DNA of 64,000 nt, taken from positions 496,001 through 560,000 of the forward strand of contig NZ_AJXT01000004.1 of NCBI RefSeq assembly GCF_000264295.1. The letters are read 5' to 3'. Made by a program: the position numbers and the translations under genes. The notes below the pieces were generated by a model. The model was not told the DNA's origin. It did not search any database and saw only the letters and a list, made by a program, of their open reading frames with translations. This DNA comes from Rhodanobacter spathiphylli B39. Its GTDB lineage: Bacteria; Pseudomonadota; Gammaproteobacteria; Xanthomonadales; Rhodanobacteraceae. This document shows positions 33,599 through 43,838 of the stretch, piece after piece. Numbering within the stretch: position 1 is the stretch's first letter; every line of letters begins with the position of its first letter.

Positions 33599-34891
33599 AT
33601 GAGTGACGACCGTCAGGGGCGATCCAGCGACAGCGGCAAGATTCTCTATTGCTCTTTCTGTGGCAAGAGCCAGCATGAAGTGCGCAAGCTGATCGCGGGC
33701 CCGTCCGTGTTCATCTGCGACGAATGCGTCGAGCTCTGCAACGACATCATCCGCGAGGAACTGGAAGAGAAGGCCGCTTCGGGCCGGACCCAGTTGCCGA
33801 AGCCGCGCGAGATCCGCGAATCGCTGGATCAGTACGTGGTCGGCCAGAGCCGCGCCAAGAAGGCGCTGGCCGTTGCGGTGTACAACCATTACAAGCGGAT
33901 CGAATCGCGCCAGAAGAGCGACGACATCGAGCTGGGCAAGTCCAACATCCTGCTGATCGGTCCGACCGGCTCGGGCAAGACGCTGCTTGCCGAAACGCTG
34001 GCGCGCCTGCTCAACGTGCCGTTCACGATCGCCGACGCCACCACGCTGACCGAAGCCGGCTACGTGGGCGAGGATGTCGAGAACATCATCCAGAAGCTGC
34101 TGCAGAAGTGCGACTACGACGTCGAGAAGGCGCAGTCGGGCATTGTCTACATCGACGAGATCGACAAGATTTCGCGCAAGAGCGAGAACCCGTCGATCAC
34201 TCGTGACGTGTCGGGCGAAGGCGTGCAGCAGGCGTTGCTGAAGCTGATCGAGGGCACTCTCGCCTCGGTGCCGCCGCAGGGTGGCCGCAAGCATCCGCAG
34301 CAGGAATTCCTGCAGGTCGACACCAAGAACATCCTGTTCATCTGCGGTGGCGCGTTCTCCGGCCTGGACAAGGTCATCCAGCAGCGCTCCGAGACCACCG
34401 GCATCGGTTTTTCCGCCGAAGTGCGCTCCAAGGAGCGCACCGAGAACCTCGGCAAGGTGCTGGCCGAAGTCGAACCGGCCGATCTGGTGCGCTTCGGCCT
34501 GATCCCGGAGTTCGTCGGACGCCTGCCCGTGGTGGCCACGCTGGACGAGCTGGACGAGGCGGCGCTGGTGAAGATCCTCACCGAGCCGAAGAACGCGGTG
34601 ACCAAGCAGTTCAGGAAGCTGTTCGAGATGGAAGAGGTGGAGCTCGAGTTCCGCCCCGAGGCACTGCAGGCGATTGCCCGCAAGGCGCTCAAGCGCAAGA
34701 CCGGCGCCCGCGGCTTGCGCACCATCCTGGAACAGGTGTTGCTGGACACGATGTACGAGCTGCCCTCGCTGGAGCACGTCAGCAAGGTGGTGGTGGACGA
34801 CGCCGTGATCGAGGGGCAGGCCGAGCCCTACCTGATCTACCGCGGCAACCTGCAGCAACGCGTGGCGGGCGAGGGTGGCGACGCCGCCTGA
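33599..34891 (+). CDS. clpX: ATP-dependent Clp protease ATP-binding subunit ClpX
   Basis: ClpX unfolds tagged proteins and threads them into ClpP. The 430-residue protein has the N-terminal zinc-binding domain with Cys18, Cys21, Cys40 and Cys43, one AAA+ module with Walker A GPTGSGKT at 121-128, Walker B YIDEIDK, the pore loop GYVGEDV, and the ClpP-docking IGF loop (TTGIGFSAE). All key elements are intact and the length is typical. Confidence 0.98.
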   Translation: MSDDRQGRSSDSGKILYCSFCGKSQHEVRKLIAGPSVFICDECVELCNDIIREELEEKAASGRTQLPKPREIRESLDQYVVGQSRAKKALAVAVYNHYKRIESRQKSDDIELGKSNILLIGPTGSGKTLLAETLARLLNVPFTIADATTLTEAGYVGEDVENIIQKLLQKCDYDVEKAQSGIVYIDEIDKISRKSENPSITRDVSGEGVQQALLKLIEGTLASVPPQGGRKHPQQEFLQVDTKNILFICGGAFSGLDKVIQQRSETTGIGFSAEVRSKERTENLGKVLAEVEPADLVRFGLIPEFVGRLPVVATLDELDEAALVKILTEPKNAVTKQFRKLFEMEEVELEFRPEALQAIARKALKRKTGARGLRTILEQVLLDTMYELPSLEHVSKVVVDDAVIEGQAEPYLIYRGNLQQRVAGEGGDAA

Positions 34892-34914
34892 CTTTTCGCG
34901 CCACTGCATCGACG

Positions 34915-34952
34915 ACGGCTCCGGTGGATCTTCCCGGGGCCGTTTCTTTTTC
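34915..34952 (+). terminator. Rho-independent terminator after clpX
   Basis: ACGGCTCCGG (34915-34924) pairs with CCGGGGCCGT (34934-34943), with one G-T pair, and is followed by TTTCTTTTTC. It lies 24 bases after the clpX stop and separates lon. Confidence 0.85.
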
Positions 34953-34966
34953 GGCTGACCGCGAAC

Positions 34967-34995
34967 CTTGACTAGGTTGGCCGTCGCCTCCACTT
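34967..34995 (+). promoter_or_regulatory. Candidate sigma-32 promoter of lon
   Basis: CTTGACT (34967-34973), 14 bases, then CTCCACTT (34988-34995) resembles the heat-shock consensus CTTGAAA-N13-15-CCCCATnT. lon is a known sigma-32 target in E. coli, and the site lies 66 bases before the start codon. No competing sigma-70 promoter was clear. Confidence 0.45.
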
Positions 34996-35060
34996 GACGA
35001 GTTGGGATGCCCGGCGCAGTGTCGGGTTGAACGCACAATCGACCGAGGGACCCCTCTTTC

Positions 35061-37532
35061 ATGGCCAAGAACGCCCCCCTTCCTGCTGCGCTGGACGCTC
35101 TGCCGGTATTGCCGTTGCGTGATGTCGTGGTTTACCCGCACATGGTGATTCCGCTGTTTGTCGGTCGCGACAAATCCATGCGTGCGCTGGAGCGCGCCAT
35201 GGAGGGCGAGCGGCAGATCCTGCTGGTTGCGCAAAAGAGTCCGGATATCGACGATCCGGAGATTTCCGACCTGCACCAGATCGGCACGCTGGCCGGGGTG
35301 CTGCAACTGTTGAAGCTGCCCGATGGCACGGTGAAGGTGCTGGTCGAGGGCCAGTCGCGCGTGTCAGTCGAGGACTTCAGGGAACGGGACGGCATGCTGA
35401 CCGCGCGTTCGCGCGTGATCGAGCCGGTCTACAACGCCAAGGAGCGCGAGCTCGACGTGGTTTCGCGCACGCTGATCTCGCTGTTCGAGCAACTGGTCAA
35501 GCAAAGCCGCAAGCTGCCGCCGGAAGTGCTGGCCAGCCTGTCCGGTGTCGAAGATCCGTCGCGGGTCGCCGATTCGATCGCCGCGCACCTGTCCGTGCGC
35601 ATGGCGGACAAGCAGAAGGTGCTGGAGACTGCTGACGTCGGCCAGCGGCTGGAACTGCTGATCGGCCTGGTCGACGGCGAGATGGACCTGCAGCAGGTGG
35701 AAAAGCGCATCCGCGGCCGCGTGAAGTCGCAGATGGAGAAGAGCCAGCGTGAGTATTACCTCAACGAGCAGATGAAGGCGATCCAGAAGGAGCTGGGCGA
35801 CAGCGAGGACGGCCCCAACGAAGTCGAGGAGCTGCAGAAGAAGATCGAGGGCTCGGGCATGCCCAAGCCGGTGCTGGCCAAGGCGCGGCAGGAGTTCAGC
35901 AAGCTCAAGCAGATGTCGCCGATGTCGGCCGAGGCCACCGTGGTGCGCAACTACCTCGACTGGCTGGTCGGCGTGCCGTGGAAGAAGCGCAGCAAGGTGC
36001 GCAAGGACCTGCAGCTGGCCCAGGAGGTGCTGGATGCCGATCACTTCGGCCTGGAGAAGGTCAAGGAGCGGATCCTCGAATATCTCGCCGTGCAGCAGCG
36101 CGTGTCGGTCATGAAGGGGCCGATCCTGTGCCTGGTCGGACCGCCGGGCGTGGGCAAGACGTCGCTGGGCCAGTCGATCGCCAAGGCCACCAACCGGAAG
36201 TTCGTCCGCATGAGCCTGGGCGGCGTGCGTGACGAGGCCGAGATCCGCGGGCACCGGCGCACCTATATCGGCTCGATGCCCGGCCGCATCGTGCAAAACA
36301 TCAACAAGGTCGGCGCGAAGAACCCGCTGTTCGTGCTGGACGAGATCGACAAGATGTCGATGGATTTCCGTGGCGATCCGTCCTCGGCGCTGCTCGAGGT
36401 GCTCGACCCGGAACAGAACCACGCGTTCAACGACCACTATCTCGAAGTGGACCTGGACCTGTCCGAGGTGATGTGGATCGCCACCGCCAATTCGCTGAAC
36501 ATTCCCGGCCCATTGCTCGATCGCATGGAGGTCATTCGCATCCCCGGCTATACCGAGGACGAGAAGCTCGGCATCGCGCAGAAGTACCTGCTGGCCAAGC
36601 AGTTGAAGGCCAACGGCCTGAAGCCCGAGGAACTCAGCGTCACCGAGGAAGCGCTGCGTGACATCGTGCGCTACTACACCCGCGAGTCGGGTGTGCGCAA
36701 CCTGGAGCGCGAGGTTTCCAAGATCTGCCGCAAGGTGGTCAAGGAACTGACCCTGGGGCAGGTCAGGAAAGCCAAGGGCAAGCCTGCGGCCAAGACCGCC
36801 AAGGGCAAGGCGAAGGCTGCTCCGGACAAGGTCAAAGTGACGTCGGCCAACCTCGACCACTACCTCGGCGTGCGGCGGTTCGATTTCGGTCGCAAGGAAC
36901 TGCAGAACGAGGTGGGGCTGGTCACCGGCCTGGCCTGGACCCAGGTTGGCGGCGAGTTGCTCAGCATCGAAGCGTCGGTGGTGGCGGGCAAGGGACGGCT
37001 GGTGCATACCGGCCAGCTCGGCGACGTCATGAAGGAATCGATCCAGGCGGCCTTGTCGGTGGTGCGCGCCCGTGCCGACCAGCTCGGCATCGACCCGGAG
37101 TTCCACCAGAAACTCGACGTGCACATCCACGTGCCGGAGGGCGCCACGCCGAAGGACGGACCCAGCGCGGGCATCGCGATGTGCACGGCACTGGTGTCGG
37201 TATTGACCAGGGTGCCGGTGCGGTCCGAGGTCGCGATGACCGGAGAGATCACCTTGCGTGGTCGGGTGCTGCCGATCGGCGGACTGAAGGAGAAGCTGCT
37301 CGCGGCGCACCGTGGGGGCATCACCACGGTGATCATCCCCGAGGACAACAAGAAGGACCTTGCCGACATGCCGGCCAACATCACCTCGTCCATGCAGATC
37401 CATCCGGTGCGCTGGATCGACGAAGTGCTGGACATCGCCCTGGAGCGCCCGCTGCAGCCAAGCACGGCGAAGGCCGACACTCCCGCCGCCGTTTCCGGCG
37501 ATTCGACGGAAGCCCATTCGCTGACCCACTAG
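35061..37532 (+). CDS. lon: Lon ATP-dependent protease
   Basis: Lon degrades misfolded and some regulatory proteins. The 823-residue protein has the N-terminal LAN domain (about 15-205), a AAA+ module with Walker A GPPGVGKT at 360-367, and the C-terminal protease domain with the Ser702-Lys745 dyad (PKDGPSAG and [11 protein letters not shown]). A Lys/Ala-rich insert of about 20 residues (around 567-592) separates the AAA+ and protease domains; it is absent from E. coli Lon but similar inserts occur in xanthomonads as far as I recall. Confidence 0.98.
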   Translation: MAKNAPLPAALDALPVLPLRDVVVYPHMVIPLFVGRDKSMRALERAMEGERQILLVAQKSPDIDDPEISDLHQIGTLAGVLQLLKLPDGTVKVLVEGQSRVSVEDFRERDGMLTARSRVIEPVYNAKERELDVVSRTLISLFEQLVKQSRKLPPEVLASLSGVEDPSRVADSIAAHLSVRMADKQKVLETADVGQRLELLIGLVDGEMDLQQVEKRIRGRVKSQMEKSQREYYLNEQMKAIQKELGDSEDGPNEVEELQKKIEGSGMPKPVLAKARQEFSKLKQMSPMSAEATVVRNYLDWLVGVPWKKRSKVRKDLQLAQEVLDADHFGLEKVKERILEYLAVQQRVSVMKGPILCLVGPPGVGKTSLGQSIAKATNRKFVRMSLGGVRDEAEIRGHRRTYIGSMPGRIVQNINKVGAKNPLFVLDEIDKMSMDFRGDPSSALLEVLDPEQNHAFNDHYLEVDLDLSEVMWIATANSLNIPGPLLDRMEVIRIPGYTEDEKLGIAQKYLLAKQLKANGLKPEELSVTEEALRDIVRYYTRESGVRNLEREVSKICRKVVKELTLGQVRKAKGKPAAKTAKGKAKAAPDKVKVTSANLDHYLGVRRFDFGRKELQNEVGLVTGLAWTQVGGELLSIEASVVAGKGRLVHTGQLGDVMKESIQAALSVVRARADQLGIDPEFHQKLDVHIHVPEGATPKDGPSAGIAMCTALVSVLTRVPVRSEVAMTGEITLRGRVLPIGGLKEKLLAAHRGGITTVIIPEDNKKDLADMPANITSSMQIHPVRWIDEVLDIALERPLQPSTAKADTPAAVSGDSTEAHSLTH

Positions 37533-37563
37533 GTTCAGCGTCAGCCAGGCCCGAGTACTCCAG

Positions 37564-37593
37564 GAACGCCACGCTCGCGCGTGGCGTTCTTTT
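37564..37593 (+). terminator. Rho-independent terminator after lon
   Basis: GAACGCCACGC (37564-37574) pairs perfectly with GCGTGGCGTTC (37579-37589) around a TCGC loop and is followed by TTTT. It lies 31 bases after the lon stop. Confidence 0.92.
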
Positions 37594-37698
37594 GCGTGTT
37601 CGTCACCGTTCGGCGAAGTTCGCCCTAGTCGTTCGGTACTTGTTTTGCAAGCGGATCGACAACGTCCAGATCTTGCGAAAACGTTGCTGTGGCTTGTG

Positions 37699-37728
37699 TT
37701 GCGCCTTCCTGCAACGCACTGGTATAAA
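37699..37728 (+). promoter_or_regulatory. Candidate promoter of hupB
   Basis: TTGCGC (37699-37704), an 18-base spacer and the extended -10 TGG-TATAAA (37720-37728) give a good promoter with a leader of about 140 bases. The rest of the 280-base lon-hupB gap has no credible gene and is AT-richer than its surroundings, as expected for a strong promoter. Confidence 0.6.
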
Positions 37729-37873
37729 GGCGCTACCGCAGTCCCGGCGTTGTTCGTCAGCGCAGCGATGCGGGGTTGCGTCATGGCATCCTGCGAGCCA
37801 ACCATCCATGCCGGCGCTGTCGGGTTCTCCGGAACGACCGCGCCGACGAAATCCGAACGAGGGAGTTTTCTCA

Positions 37874-38146
37874 ATGAATAAAACCGATCTGATCAATGCC
37901 ATTGCCGAGAAGGCCGAGTTGACCAAGGCCGACGCTGGCCGCGCTCTGGAAGCCTTTTTCGAGACCGTGCAGAAGTCGTTGAAGAAGGGCGAGGACGTTT
38001 CGGTTGTCGGCTTTGGCACGTTCACCGTGCGCAAGCGTGCTGCCCGCACCGGTCGCAACCCGCGCACCAACGAAGCGATCAAGATCAAGGCGTCGAAAGT
38101 GCCTGCGTTCAAGGCTGGCAAGACGTTGAAGGATGCCCTAAACTAA
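37874..38146 (+). CDS. hupB: DNA-binding protein HU
   Basis: HU bends and compacts DNA as a dimer. The 90-residue protein is full length and has the HU signature [19 protein letters not shown], including the Pro of the beta-arm tip, and the N-terminal helical dimerisation part [23 protein letters not shown] precedes the ATG at 37874. A much longer open frame to the left overlaps lon and is not coding. Two tRNA genes follow within 20 bases, probably on the same transcript. Confidence 0.97.
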   Translation: MNKTDLINAIAEKAELTKADAGRALEAFFETVQKSLKKGEDVSVVGFGTFTVRKRAARTGRNPRTNEAIKIKASKVPAFKAGKTLKDALN

Positions 38147-38165
38147 GCGGCTGACGCTTGGTTTC

Positions 38166-38240
<75 letters not shown>

Positions 38241-38250
38241 GAAAAAATGC

Positions 38251-38327
38251 GGAGTGGTAGTTCAGTTGGTTAGAATGCTGGCCTGTCACGCCGGAGGTCG
38301 CGGGTTCGAGTCCCGTCCACTCCGCCA
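38251..38327 (+). tRNA. tRNA-Asp (anticodon GUC), copy 1
   Basis: The 77-base gene has acceptor stem GGAGTGG/CCACTCC, anticodon loop CTGTCAC with GUC, discriminator G and encoded CCA. It is identical over its whole length to the tRNA-Asp at 52609-52685 on the other strand. Confidence 0.97.
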
Positions 38328-38334
38328 CAGTTCG

Positions 38335-38365
38335 CAAGGGCGCCCGTGTGGCGCCCTTGTCATTT
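38335..38365 (+). terminator. Terminator after tRNA-Asp
   Basis: CAAGGGCGCC (38335-38344) pairs with GGCGCCCTTG (38350-38359) around a CGTGT loop, followed by TCATTT. It lies 7 bases after the tRNA 3' end and probably ends the hupB-tRNA transcript. Confidence 0.75.
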
Positions 38366-38466
38366 GAGCGGTTCGTCCGCGTCCTGCGACACCGGACGGC
38401 ACGGGCCGGTTTGCCGACTTGAGCCACGCGCGTCATGCGCTTTCACCATCTTGCGGGAAGATTTCG

Positions 38467-40368
38467 ATGCTGCAGGCAATGCGTAACAAGATGCATGGAT
38501 GGCCGTCCATCATCCTTCTGGGGGTTTGCGTCTTTGCGATGTCGCTGTTCGGCATGGAGAGTTACTTCATGTCGCACGACGAAGCCTACGTGGCCAAGGT
38601 CGGCAAGCACGAGATCGACCAGCGTGCGTTCCAGGACCGCGTGAACCAGGTGCGTCAGCAGCAGGTCGCCCAGCAGGGCGAGCAGTTCGATTCAAGCTCC
38701 TTCGAGAAGCCCGAGACCAAGTTGCGCATTCTCGACGGCATGGTCGACGAGCAACTGCTGCAGCAGGCCAACGAGGACTGGGGGCTGCGCGTGCCCGACC
38801 TGGCGGTGCGCGACTACATCGCTGCCATTCCCGCGTTCCAGGTCAACGGCAAGTTCGACGGCACCAGCTACCAGGCGTGGCTGACCAGCCAGTACAAGAC
38901 GCCGGAAATGTTCGAGCGGGAAATTCGTTCGTCACTGGCGATCCAGTTGCTGCCCTCGGCGATCAACGCCAGCACCATCGTCAGCGACGCCCGTCTCGAC
39001 CAGTTCCTGAAGCTGCAGAACCAGCGCCGTGACCTGCGCTACTTCGTGTTGCAGCGCCCGACGCTGGAGAACGGCACGGTGAGCGATGCCGAGATCGAGG
39101 CGTACTACAAGTCGCACCAGGCCGACTACATGAAGCCCGAGATGGTCTCGGTGAAGTACATCGAAGTGGTCGGTGCAGACCTGCCTCTGGTCGCGCAGCC
39201 CAGCGACGAGGATCTGCGCAAGCGCTATGCCAGCGAGAAGCAGCGTTTCGTGCAGCCGGAGCAGCGCCTCGTTTCCCACATCCTGATCAACGTGCCGACG
39301 AACGCCACGCCGGAACAGCAGAAGGAGGCGCTGGCCAAGGCCGACAAGATCGCCGCGGAAGCGACCCCCGCCGATTTTGCCAAGCTGGCCCAGCAGGATT
39401 CGCAGGACTTGGGTTCGCGCCGTCTGGGCGGTGATCTCGGCTGGCTCGAGAAGGGCGTCACCAACGAAGCGTTCGATTCGGCGTTGTTCGCGCTGCAGAA
39501 GGGACAGATCTCCAAGCCGGTGCTGTCGACCGACGGTTACCACATCATCTGGTTGCGCGATGTTCGCAGCGGCCAGTCGAAGCCGTTCGAGGAAGTGCGC
39601 GACCAGCTGGTCAAGGAAGCGACGGCGGCCGATCGCGACCGCAACTACAACGACATCGCGGGCAAGATGTCCGACAACACCTATCAGAACCCCACTTCGC
39701 TGGAGCCTGCCTCGGTGGCGCTGAAACTGCCGATCAAGACCACGGCGCTGTTTTCGCGCCAGGGTGGCGAAGGCGTGGCGGCGAATCCGAAGGTGATCGC
39801 CGCGGCCTTCAGTGACGACGTGCTGGTGCAGGGAAACAATTCGGCCCTGATCGATCTGGGCAACAACCATTCGCTGGTGTTGCATGTCGACCAGCACGTT
39901 CCGGCTGCGGCCATGCCGCTGGCCGAAGTGCGTGCCGATGTGCAGCAGAAGATTCTCGATGAGCGCATGGCTGCCGTCGAAAAGAAGCAGGCTGACGAAG
40001 CCCTCGCGCGCCTGCACAAGGGCGAAGCGATGGATGCGGTGGCCAAGTCGCTTGGCGTGGCCGTCACGACGGTGAGCGAGGTGGTTCGGCATGCCCAGGT
40101 GCCCGCGCCCCTGCTGACCCGGGCCTTCCTGATGCCGCATCCGGCGGACAACAAGCCGCAGTTTGCCGCGGTGGACATGCTGGATGGCAACTATGCCCTG
40201 CTGGCGGTGGACAAGGTGCAGGACGGCGATCTGACCAAGCTGCTGCCGGAGCAGCGCGAGTCGTTGCGCCAGCAGATGGCGCAGGCTTACGGTTACGAGG
40301 CAGCCCGCGAACTGATCGACCACCTCAAGGCGAAAACCGAGATCAAGATCAACAAGCAGAGGCTGTAG
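38467..40368 (+). CDS. ppiD: Periplasmic folding chaperone PpiD (SurA-like N-domain, parvulin domain)
   Basis: PpiD is an inner-membrane-anchored periplasmic chaperone near the Sec translocon. The 633-residue protein has one N-terminal membrane segment (about 12-30, WPSIILLGVCVFAMSLFG), a SurA-like helical domain, a parvulin PPIase domain (about 270-370, with HILI and GGDLGWLEKG), and a second, degenerate parvulin-like region. The ATG at 38467 has GGGAAG upstream; an earlier in-frame ATG adds MSHARHALSP, which is not family-like. Known PpiD parvulin domains often lack isomerase activity. Confidence 0.94.
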   Translation: MLQAMRNKMHGWPSIILLGVCVFAMSLFGMESYFMSHDEAYVAKVGKHEIDQRAFQDRVNQVRQQQVAQQGEQFDSSSFEKPETKLRILDGMVDEQLLQQANEDWGLRVPDLAVRDYIAAIPAFQVNGKFDGTSYQAWLTSQYKTPEMFEREIRSSLAIQLLPSAINASTIVSDARLDQFLKLQNQRRDLRYFVLQRPTLENGTVSDAEIEAYYKSHQADYMKPEMVSVKYIEVVGADLPLVAQPSDEDLRKRYASEKQRFVQPEQRLVSHILINVPTNATPEQQKEALAKADKIAAEATPADFAKLAQQDSQDLGSRRLGGDLGWLEKGVTNEAFDSALFALQKGQISKPVLSTDGYHIIWLRDVRSGQSKPFEEVRDQLVKEATAADRDRNYNDIAGKMSDNTYQNPTSLEPASVALKLPIKTTALFSRQGGEGVAANPKVIAAAFSDDVLVQGNNSALIDLGNNHSLVLHVDQHVPAAAMPLAEVRADVQQKILDERMAAVEKKQADEALARLHKGEAMDAVAKSLGVAVTTVSEVVRHAQVPAPLLTRAFLMPHPADNKPQFAAVDMLDGNYALLAVDKVQDGDLTKLLPEQRESLRQQMAQAYGYEAARELIDHLKAKTEIKINKQRL

Positions 40369-40393
40369 GCACCGGCGCTTCTGCATCGCTTGA

Positions 40394-40425
40394 AGGAAAA
40401 GGATGACCTCGGTCGTCCTTTTCCT
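40394..40425. terminator. Terminator between ppiD and mltD
   Basis: AGGAAAAGGA (40394-40403) pairs with TCCTTTTCCT (40416-40425), with an inner GACC/GGTC pairing. It lies between convergent genes, 25 bases after the ppiD stop. The A/T-rich outer stem could supply a U-tract in either direction. Confidence 0.7.
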
Positions 40426-40474
40426 GTTCCGGACAACGCGGCCCCGTGCCCGGGAAGGCCGGTCCGCGATGGCG

Positions 40475-41674
40475 TCAGTTCGGAGCGCTGATCTGCAGCG
40501 TCTGACCGGGCTTCAGCGAGTGGTTGCCGAGATGGTTCCAGCGCTTGAGCTGGTCCACGCTGACCGCGTAGGTGTGCGCGATCTGCCACAGGCTGTCGCC
40601 GCGCTTGACGGTGTGCTTCCGAAGCAGGCTTGCGTCGCCCGTGGAGCTGGGCGCCGGAGTATCGGCAGGAGGCGCACGCAGCAGGTCGCCGCCGTTGTTG
40701 CTGTCGGCAAGCTCGAGCGGAACGTCATTGAAACGGCGCGCATGTGCCGCGGGCATCATGAGATACGAAGCGGCCGCGGTATCGACCATGTTGCTGCCGA
40801 ACGCCCCGTTAAGCCGCTTCAGTGCGTCCAGCGTCATGCCGGCGCGATCGGCAGCCTGCGCCATCGACATCGCGTGCGGCACATCGGCCTGGACCAGACG
40901 CTGCTCGCCGGGCAAGGTCGGCAAGCTGACGTTGAAGCGGGCCGGCTCGCGCACGACGCAGGCGATCGCCAGCAACTTGGTCAGGTGTTCGCGGGTCACC
41001 TTGCGCACCGGCAGCCGGGGAATCGCCGGCTGTTCGGGTGGCGTGCCATGCGTCCTGATGGCCTTGCGGATGGCGAACTCCCCCGCGTTGTAGGCATAGT
41101 CGACCACCCGCCAGTCGACAAACTGCTTGTGATATTGCTCCAGCAGTTTCATCACGGCATTGGCCGAGGCCGGTACGTCGAGGCGGCCGTCGTAGTGGCG
41201 GTCCACGCGCAGTCCCAGCGACCCGGCGGTGACCGGCATCAGCTGCCACATGCCGGCGGGACGATGCTTGCGCGCGGCAATCGGACGAAAGTGGCTTTCC
41301 ACCCATGGCAGCAACACGAACTCGCCGGCCACGTCGTAGTCTTCGGCCACTTTCTGCACGTAGACCAGGCGTGGCAACACCGCTTGCAGCTGGCTCTCGA
41401 ATTGTTTCGGATGGCGCGTGTATTGCCTGGCCCATCCCAGCACGGCCGGGTCGGCATCGCAGCCCGGCATCGCGAAGCTTCCACGCAGTCGTGTCCAGAC
41501 ATCGGCGCCTGCTGGCTGTGCTGCGGGTGATTCGATGTCCGGCACCGGTGGCAGCGGTGCAGGTGCGGAAGAGGGGATTTCGACGGGACCGGCAGCCGGC
41601 TGCAACGGTGCGTTGGCACATGCCGCCAACAGTGCGCAGAGGGCCGCCGGCAGGATTCGGATGGCCAGCTTCAT
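40475..41674 (-). CDS. mltD: Membrane-bound lytic murein transglycosylase with LysM domain (MltD-like)
   Basis: MltD-type enzymes cleave peptidoglycan glycan strands, forming 1,6-anhydro ends. The 399-residue precursor starts with a lipoprotein signal: hydrophobic ILPAALCALLAAC gives lipobox LAAC and lipidated Cys19. The SLT domain (about 110-230) has the catalytic Glu in LLPWVESHF and GMWQLMP, and the C-terminus (about 350-397) is one LysM module, HTVKRGDSLWQIA. E. coli MltD has two LysM modules. Its ATG overlaps the gloB stop by 4 bases. Confidence 0.92.
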   Translation of the reverse strand: MKLAIRILPAALCALLAACANAPLQPAAGPVEIPSSAPAPLPPVPDIESPAAQPAGADVWTRLRGSFAMPGCDADPAVLGWARQYTRHPKQFESQLQAVLPRLVYVQKVAEDYDVAGEFVLLPWVESHFRPIAARKHRPAGMWQLMPVTAGSLGLRVDRHYDGRLDVPASANAVMKLLEQYHKQFVDWRVVDYAYNAGEFAIRKAIRTHGTPPEQPAIPRLPVRKVTREHLTKLLAIACVVREPARFNVSLPTLPGEQRLVQADVPHAMSMAQAADRAGMTLDALKRLNGAFGSNMVDTAAASYLMMPAAHARRFNDVPLELADSNNGGDLLRAPPADTPAPSSTGDASLLRKHTVKRGDSLWQIAHTYAVSVDQLKRWNHLGNHSLKPGQTLQISAPN

Positions 41675-42504
41675 GCGCGAAAATCGTCCTTGGCATGGCG
41701 CAGGGCGGCGAATCGCGCCACGCGATCTCCGCCGCAGCCTTGCCGCTGCGCCCAGTCAACGACACCGTTGGTGTCGACGCGCAGGAAGGGGTTGCAGGCC
41801 AGTTCGTTGCCAAGCCGAACCGGCAGGGTGGGACGGGAGCTTTCGCGCAGGCTGGCCACGTCCAGCATTCGTCTTGCCAGTTCGGCGTTGGCCGGTTCGA
41901 CGGCCAACGCGAATCGTCCGTTCACCTCGGTGTATTCGTGTCCGGCACAGACCAGCGTGTCGGCGGGCAGTTGCGCCAGGCGATCCAGCGAGCGAAGCAT
42001 CTGCGCCGGCGTGCCTTCGAACAGGCGGCCGCAGCCCATGCTGAACAGGGTGTCGCCGCAGAACAGCAGGCCGGCTCCCACGAAGGCGATATGGCTGAGG
42101 GTGTGCCCCGGAACCGCGATGACGTCGAATTGGATGGATGGCGCGCCCAGCTCGATGCGATCGCCATCGATCGCCGGCTGGAAAGGCTGCCCGATATCCG
42201 GGTGAACCGGTGCGTGGACAGGGACCCCGTGACGTGCACGCAGGGCGGACATCCCGCCGACGTGGTCGGGGTGATGATGGGTGAGCAAGATCGCGCGCAG
42301 CCGCAGCCCTCGCGCCGTCAGCGCCTGTTCCACAACGGCTGCATCGCCCGGGTCGACCACGACGGCGTTTCCGTCGTCGTCATGCAACAGCCAGATGTAG
42401 TTGTCGGCCAGGGCCGGTAACGGAAGGAGGTGCACGAGGGATCCGCTGCGTTGGGAAAGTCCCCAGGGCGTGGGAACTTGTTGTGGAACGACAGACGCGG
42501 CCAT
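41671..42504 (-). CDS. gloB: Hydroxyacylglutathione hydrolase (glyoxalase II)
   Basis: GloB hydrolyses S-lactoylglutathione to lactate and glutathione in methylglyoxal detoxification. The metallo-beta-lactamase fold has the binuclear metal site THHHPDHVGG (about residues 75-84), later His in VPGHTLSH and Asp in CGDTLFS, and the glyoxalase II C-terminal domain with CAGHEYT. The start is uncertain: an ATG at 42504 gives 277 residues, but a GTG near 42435 would match the usual N-terminus (HLLPLPALADNYIW). It overlaps mltD by 4 bases and is divergent from the methyltransferase gene. Confidence 0.94.
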   Translation of the reverse strand: MAASVVPQQVPTPWGLSQRSGSLVHLLPLPALADNYIWLLHDDDGNAVVVDPGDAAVVEQALTARGLRLRAILLTHHHPDHVGGMSALRARHGVPVHAPVHPDIGQPFQPAIDGDRIELGAPSIQFDVIAVPGHTLSHIAFVGAGLLFCGDTLFSMGCGRLFEGTPAQMLRSLDRLAQLPADTLVCAGHEYTEVNGRFALAVEPANAELARRMLDVASLRESSRPTLPVRLGNELACNPFLRVDTNGVVDWAQRQGCGGDRVARFAALRHAKDDFRA

Positions 42505-42631
42505 CCCGGGCGCGCTTTAAGCGGTCGACTATAAATTGACGCTACGGCGGACTCGTTAGGCAGTCGTTAAGTACCCGGTCGACCGTTCAGCTGTGTGCGG
42601 CAGTTCCGCTCGACGAGCAACCTGCTGAGTC

Positions 42632-43402
42632 ATGGCCGCAACCGTTACACTGTGTAAAGCAACAGATGCCGGACCGGTTTGCATGCAGCATCGCGATGAC
42701 GAGGTCTACTCCAGCCCACCCATGCTTCGTTTGCTGGAAGAGCAGAGCCAGGCATTGAAGCCGGGGCTGCAGCGTTGTGTCGGCACGCATGGGCTGCTGC
42801 TGGATGCATCCCCCCGGTATCCCCGGCCGGCCTTGCCGTTGCTGGGTTGCTGGACCTCGCTGGCGGTGAGCGACGGCGGCTACGATGGCGACCTGCGTGC
42901 CAGGGCAGACGAACCGCTGCCTTTCGTCGACGATGCATTCGAACTTGTGCTGGTGCGGCAGGCGCTGGAACTGGCATCGCATCCCGCCGCGTTGCTCGAT
43001 GAACTCGTTCGGGTGCTGGCGCCCGGTGGCACGCTGGCGTTGACCGGCGTGCATCCGCTGGGTTGCTGGTCGGCGTGGTTGCGCTGGCACGCCCGCGGCA
43101 GGTCGCCGGCGTTGCAGATGCCGTGGCGGCTGCGCCACCGCCTTGAGCGCGACGGCCTGCTGGTCGAGCGGGTGCTGCGGATCGGCAGCATCTGGCCGGG
43201 CGCTGCCGCGCCGCGGCGCAGCCCTGCCGGAGTGTTCGGTGGAGGTTACCTGCTGGTGGCGCGGAAGCACCGGCGATCCGTGACGCTGCTGCGCTTGCTC
43301 CCGCAACAGGTGCGGGTGCCGGCAAACGGCCAGCTTTCTCCGGCGGCGCGCCGTGGCGCGTCGCTCCAGATTTTTTCAGGAATTGCAAAAGACGATGAGT
43401 GA
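42632..43402 (+). CDS. Class I SAM-dependent methyltransferase, uncharacterised
   Basis: The 256-residue protein resembles the Methyltransf_11 family: [19 protein letters not shown] corresponds to the motif II region and [19 protein letters not shown] to motif III. The glycine-rich SAM loop is degenerate ([17 protein letters not shown]), which may indicate weak or altered SAM binding. It overlaps rnhA by 8 bases, and the set methyltransferase-rnhA-dnaQ opposite gloB is conserved in pseudomonads and xanthomonads. The substrate is unknown. The ATG at 42683 is an alternative start. Confidence 0.8.
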   Translation: MAATVTLCKATDAGPVCMQHRDDEVYSSPPMLRLLEEQSQALKPGLQRCVGTHGLLLDASPRYPRPALPLLGCWTSLAVSDGGYDGDLRARADEPLPFVDDAFELVLVRQALELASHPAALLDELVRVLAPGGTLALTGVHPLGCWSAWLRWHARGRSPALQMPWRLRHRLERDGLLVERVLRIGSIWPGAAAPRRSPAGVFGGGYLLVARKHRRSVTLLRLLPQQVRVPANGQLSPAARRGASLQIFSGIAKDDE

Positions 43403-43838
43403 AGTGGAAGCCTTTACCGATGGCGCATGTCTGGGCAACCCCGGACCCGGTGGCTGGGCCGCCCTGCTGCGCGCCAGGGGCAGCGAGCGCATGGTTGCCG
43501 GCGGCGAGCCGGCCACCACCAACAACCGGATGGAGTTGATGGCGGCGATTGGTGCGCTGGAGACCCTGACCCGGCCCTGCCGGGTCATCCTGACTACCGA
43601 TTCCCGTTACGTGATGCAGGGCATCGAACAATGGATGCCGAAGTGGCGTGCCAATGGCTGGCGCACCGCAGACAGGAAGCCGGTGAAGAACCAGGACCTG
43701 TGGCAACGCCTGTTCGATGCCGTAGGCGCCCATCAGGTGCGCTGGAAATGGGTGAAGGGCCACAACGGCCACGCCGAGAACGAACGGGTCGACCAGGCCG
43801 CGCGCGAGCAGGCCGAATCGATGAAGGGCCGGGCATGA
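43395..43838 (+). CDS. rnhA: Ribonuclease HI
   Basis: RNase HI cuts RNA in RNA-DNA hybrids. The 147-residue protein has the catalytic acidic residues Asp9 ([15 protein letters not shown]), Glu47 (NNRMELMA), Asp69 (TTDSRYVM) and the C-terminal Asp in NERVDQAAR. The ATG at 43395 is the family start; it lies inside the end of the methyltransferase gene. The stop overlaps the dnaQ start (ATGA). Confidence 0.97.
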   Translation: MSEVEAFTDGACLGNPGPGGWAALLRARGSERMVAGGEPATTNNRMELMAAIGALETLTRPCRVILTTDSRYVMQGIEQWMPKWRANGWRTADRKPVKNQDLWQRLFDAVGAHQVRWKWVKGHNGHAENERVDQAAREQAESMKGRA

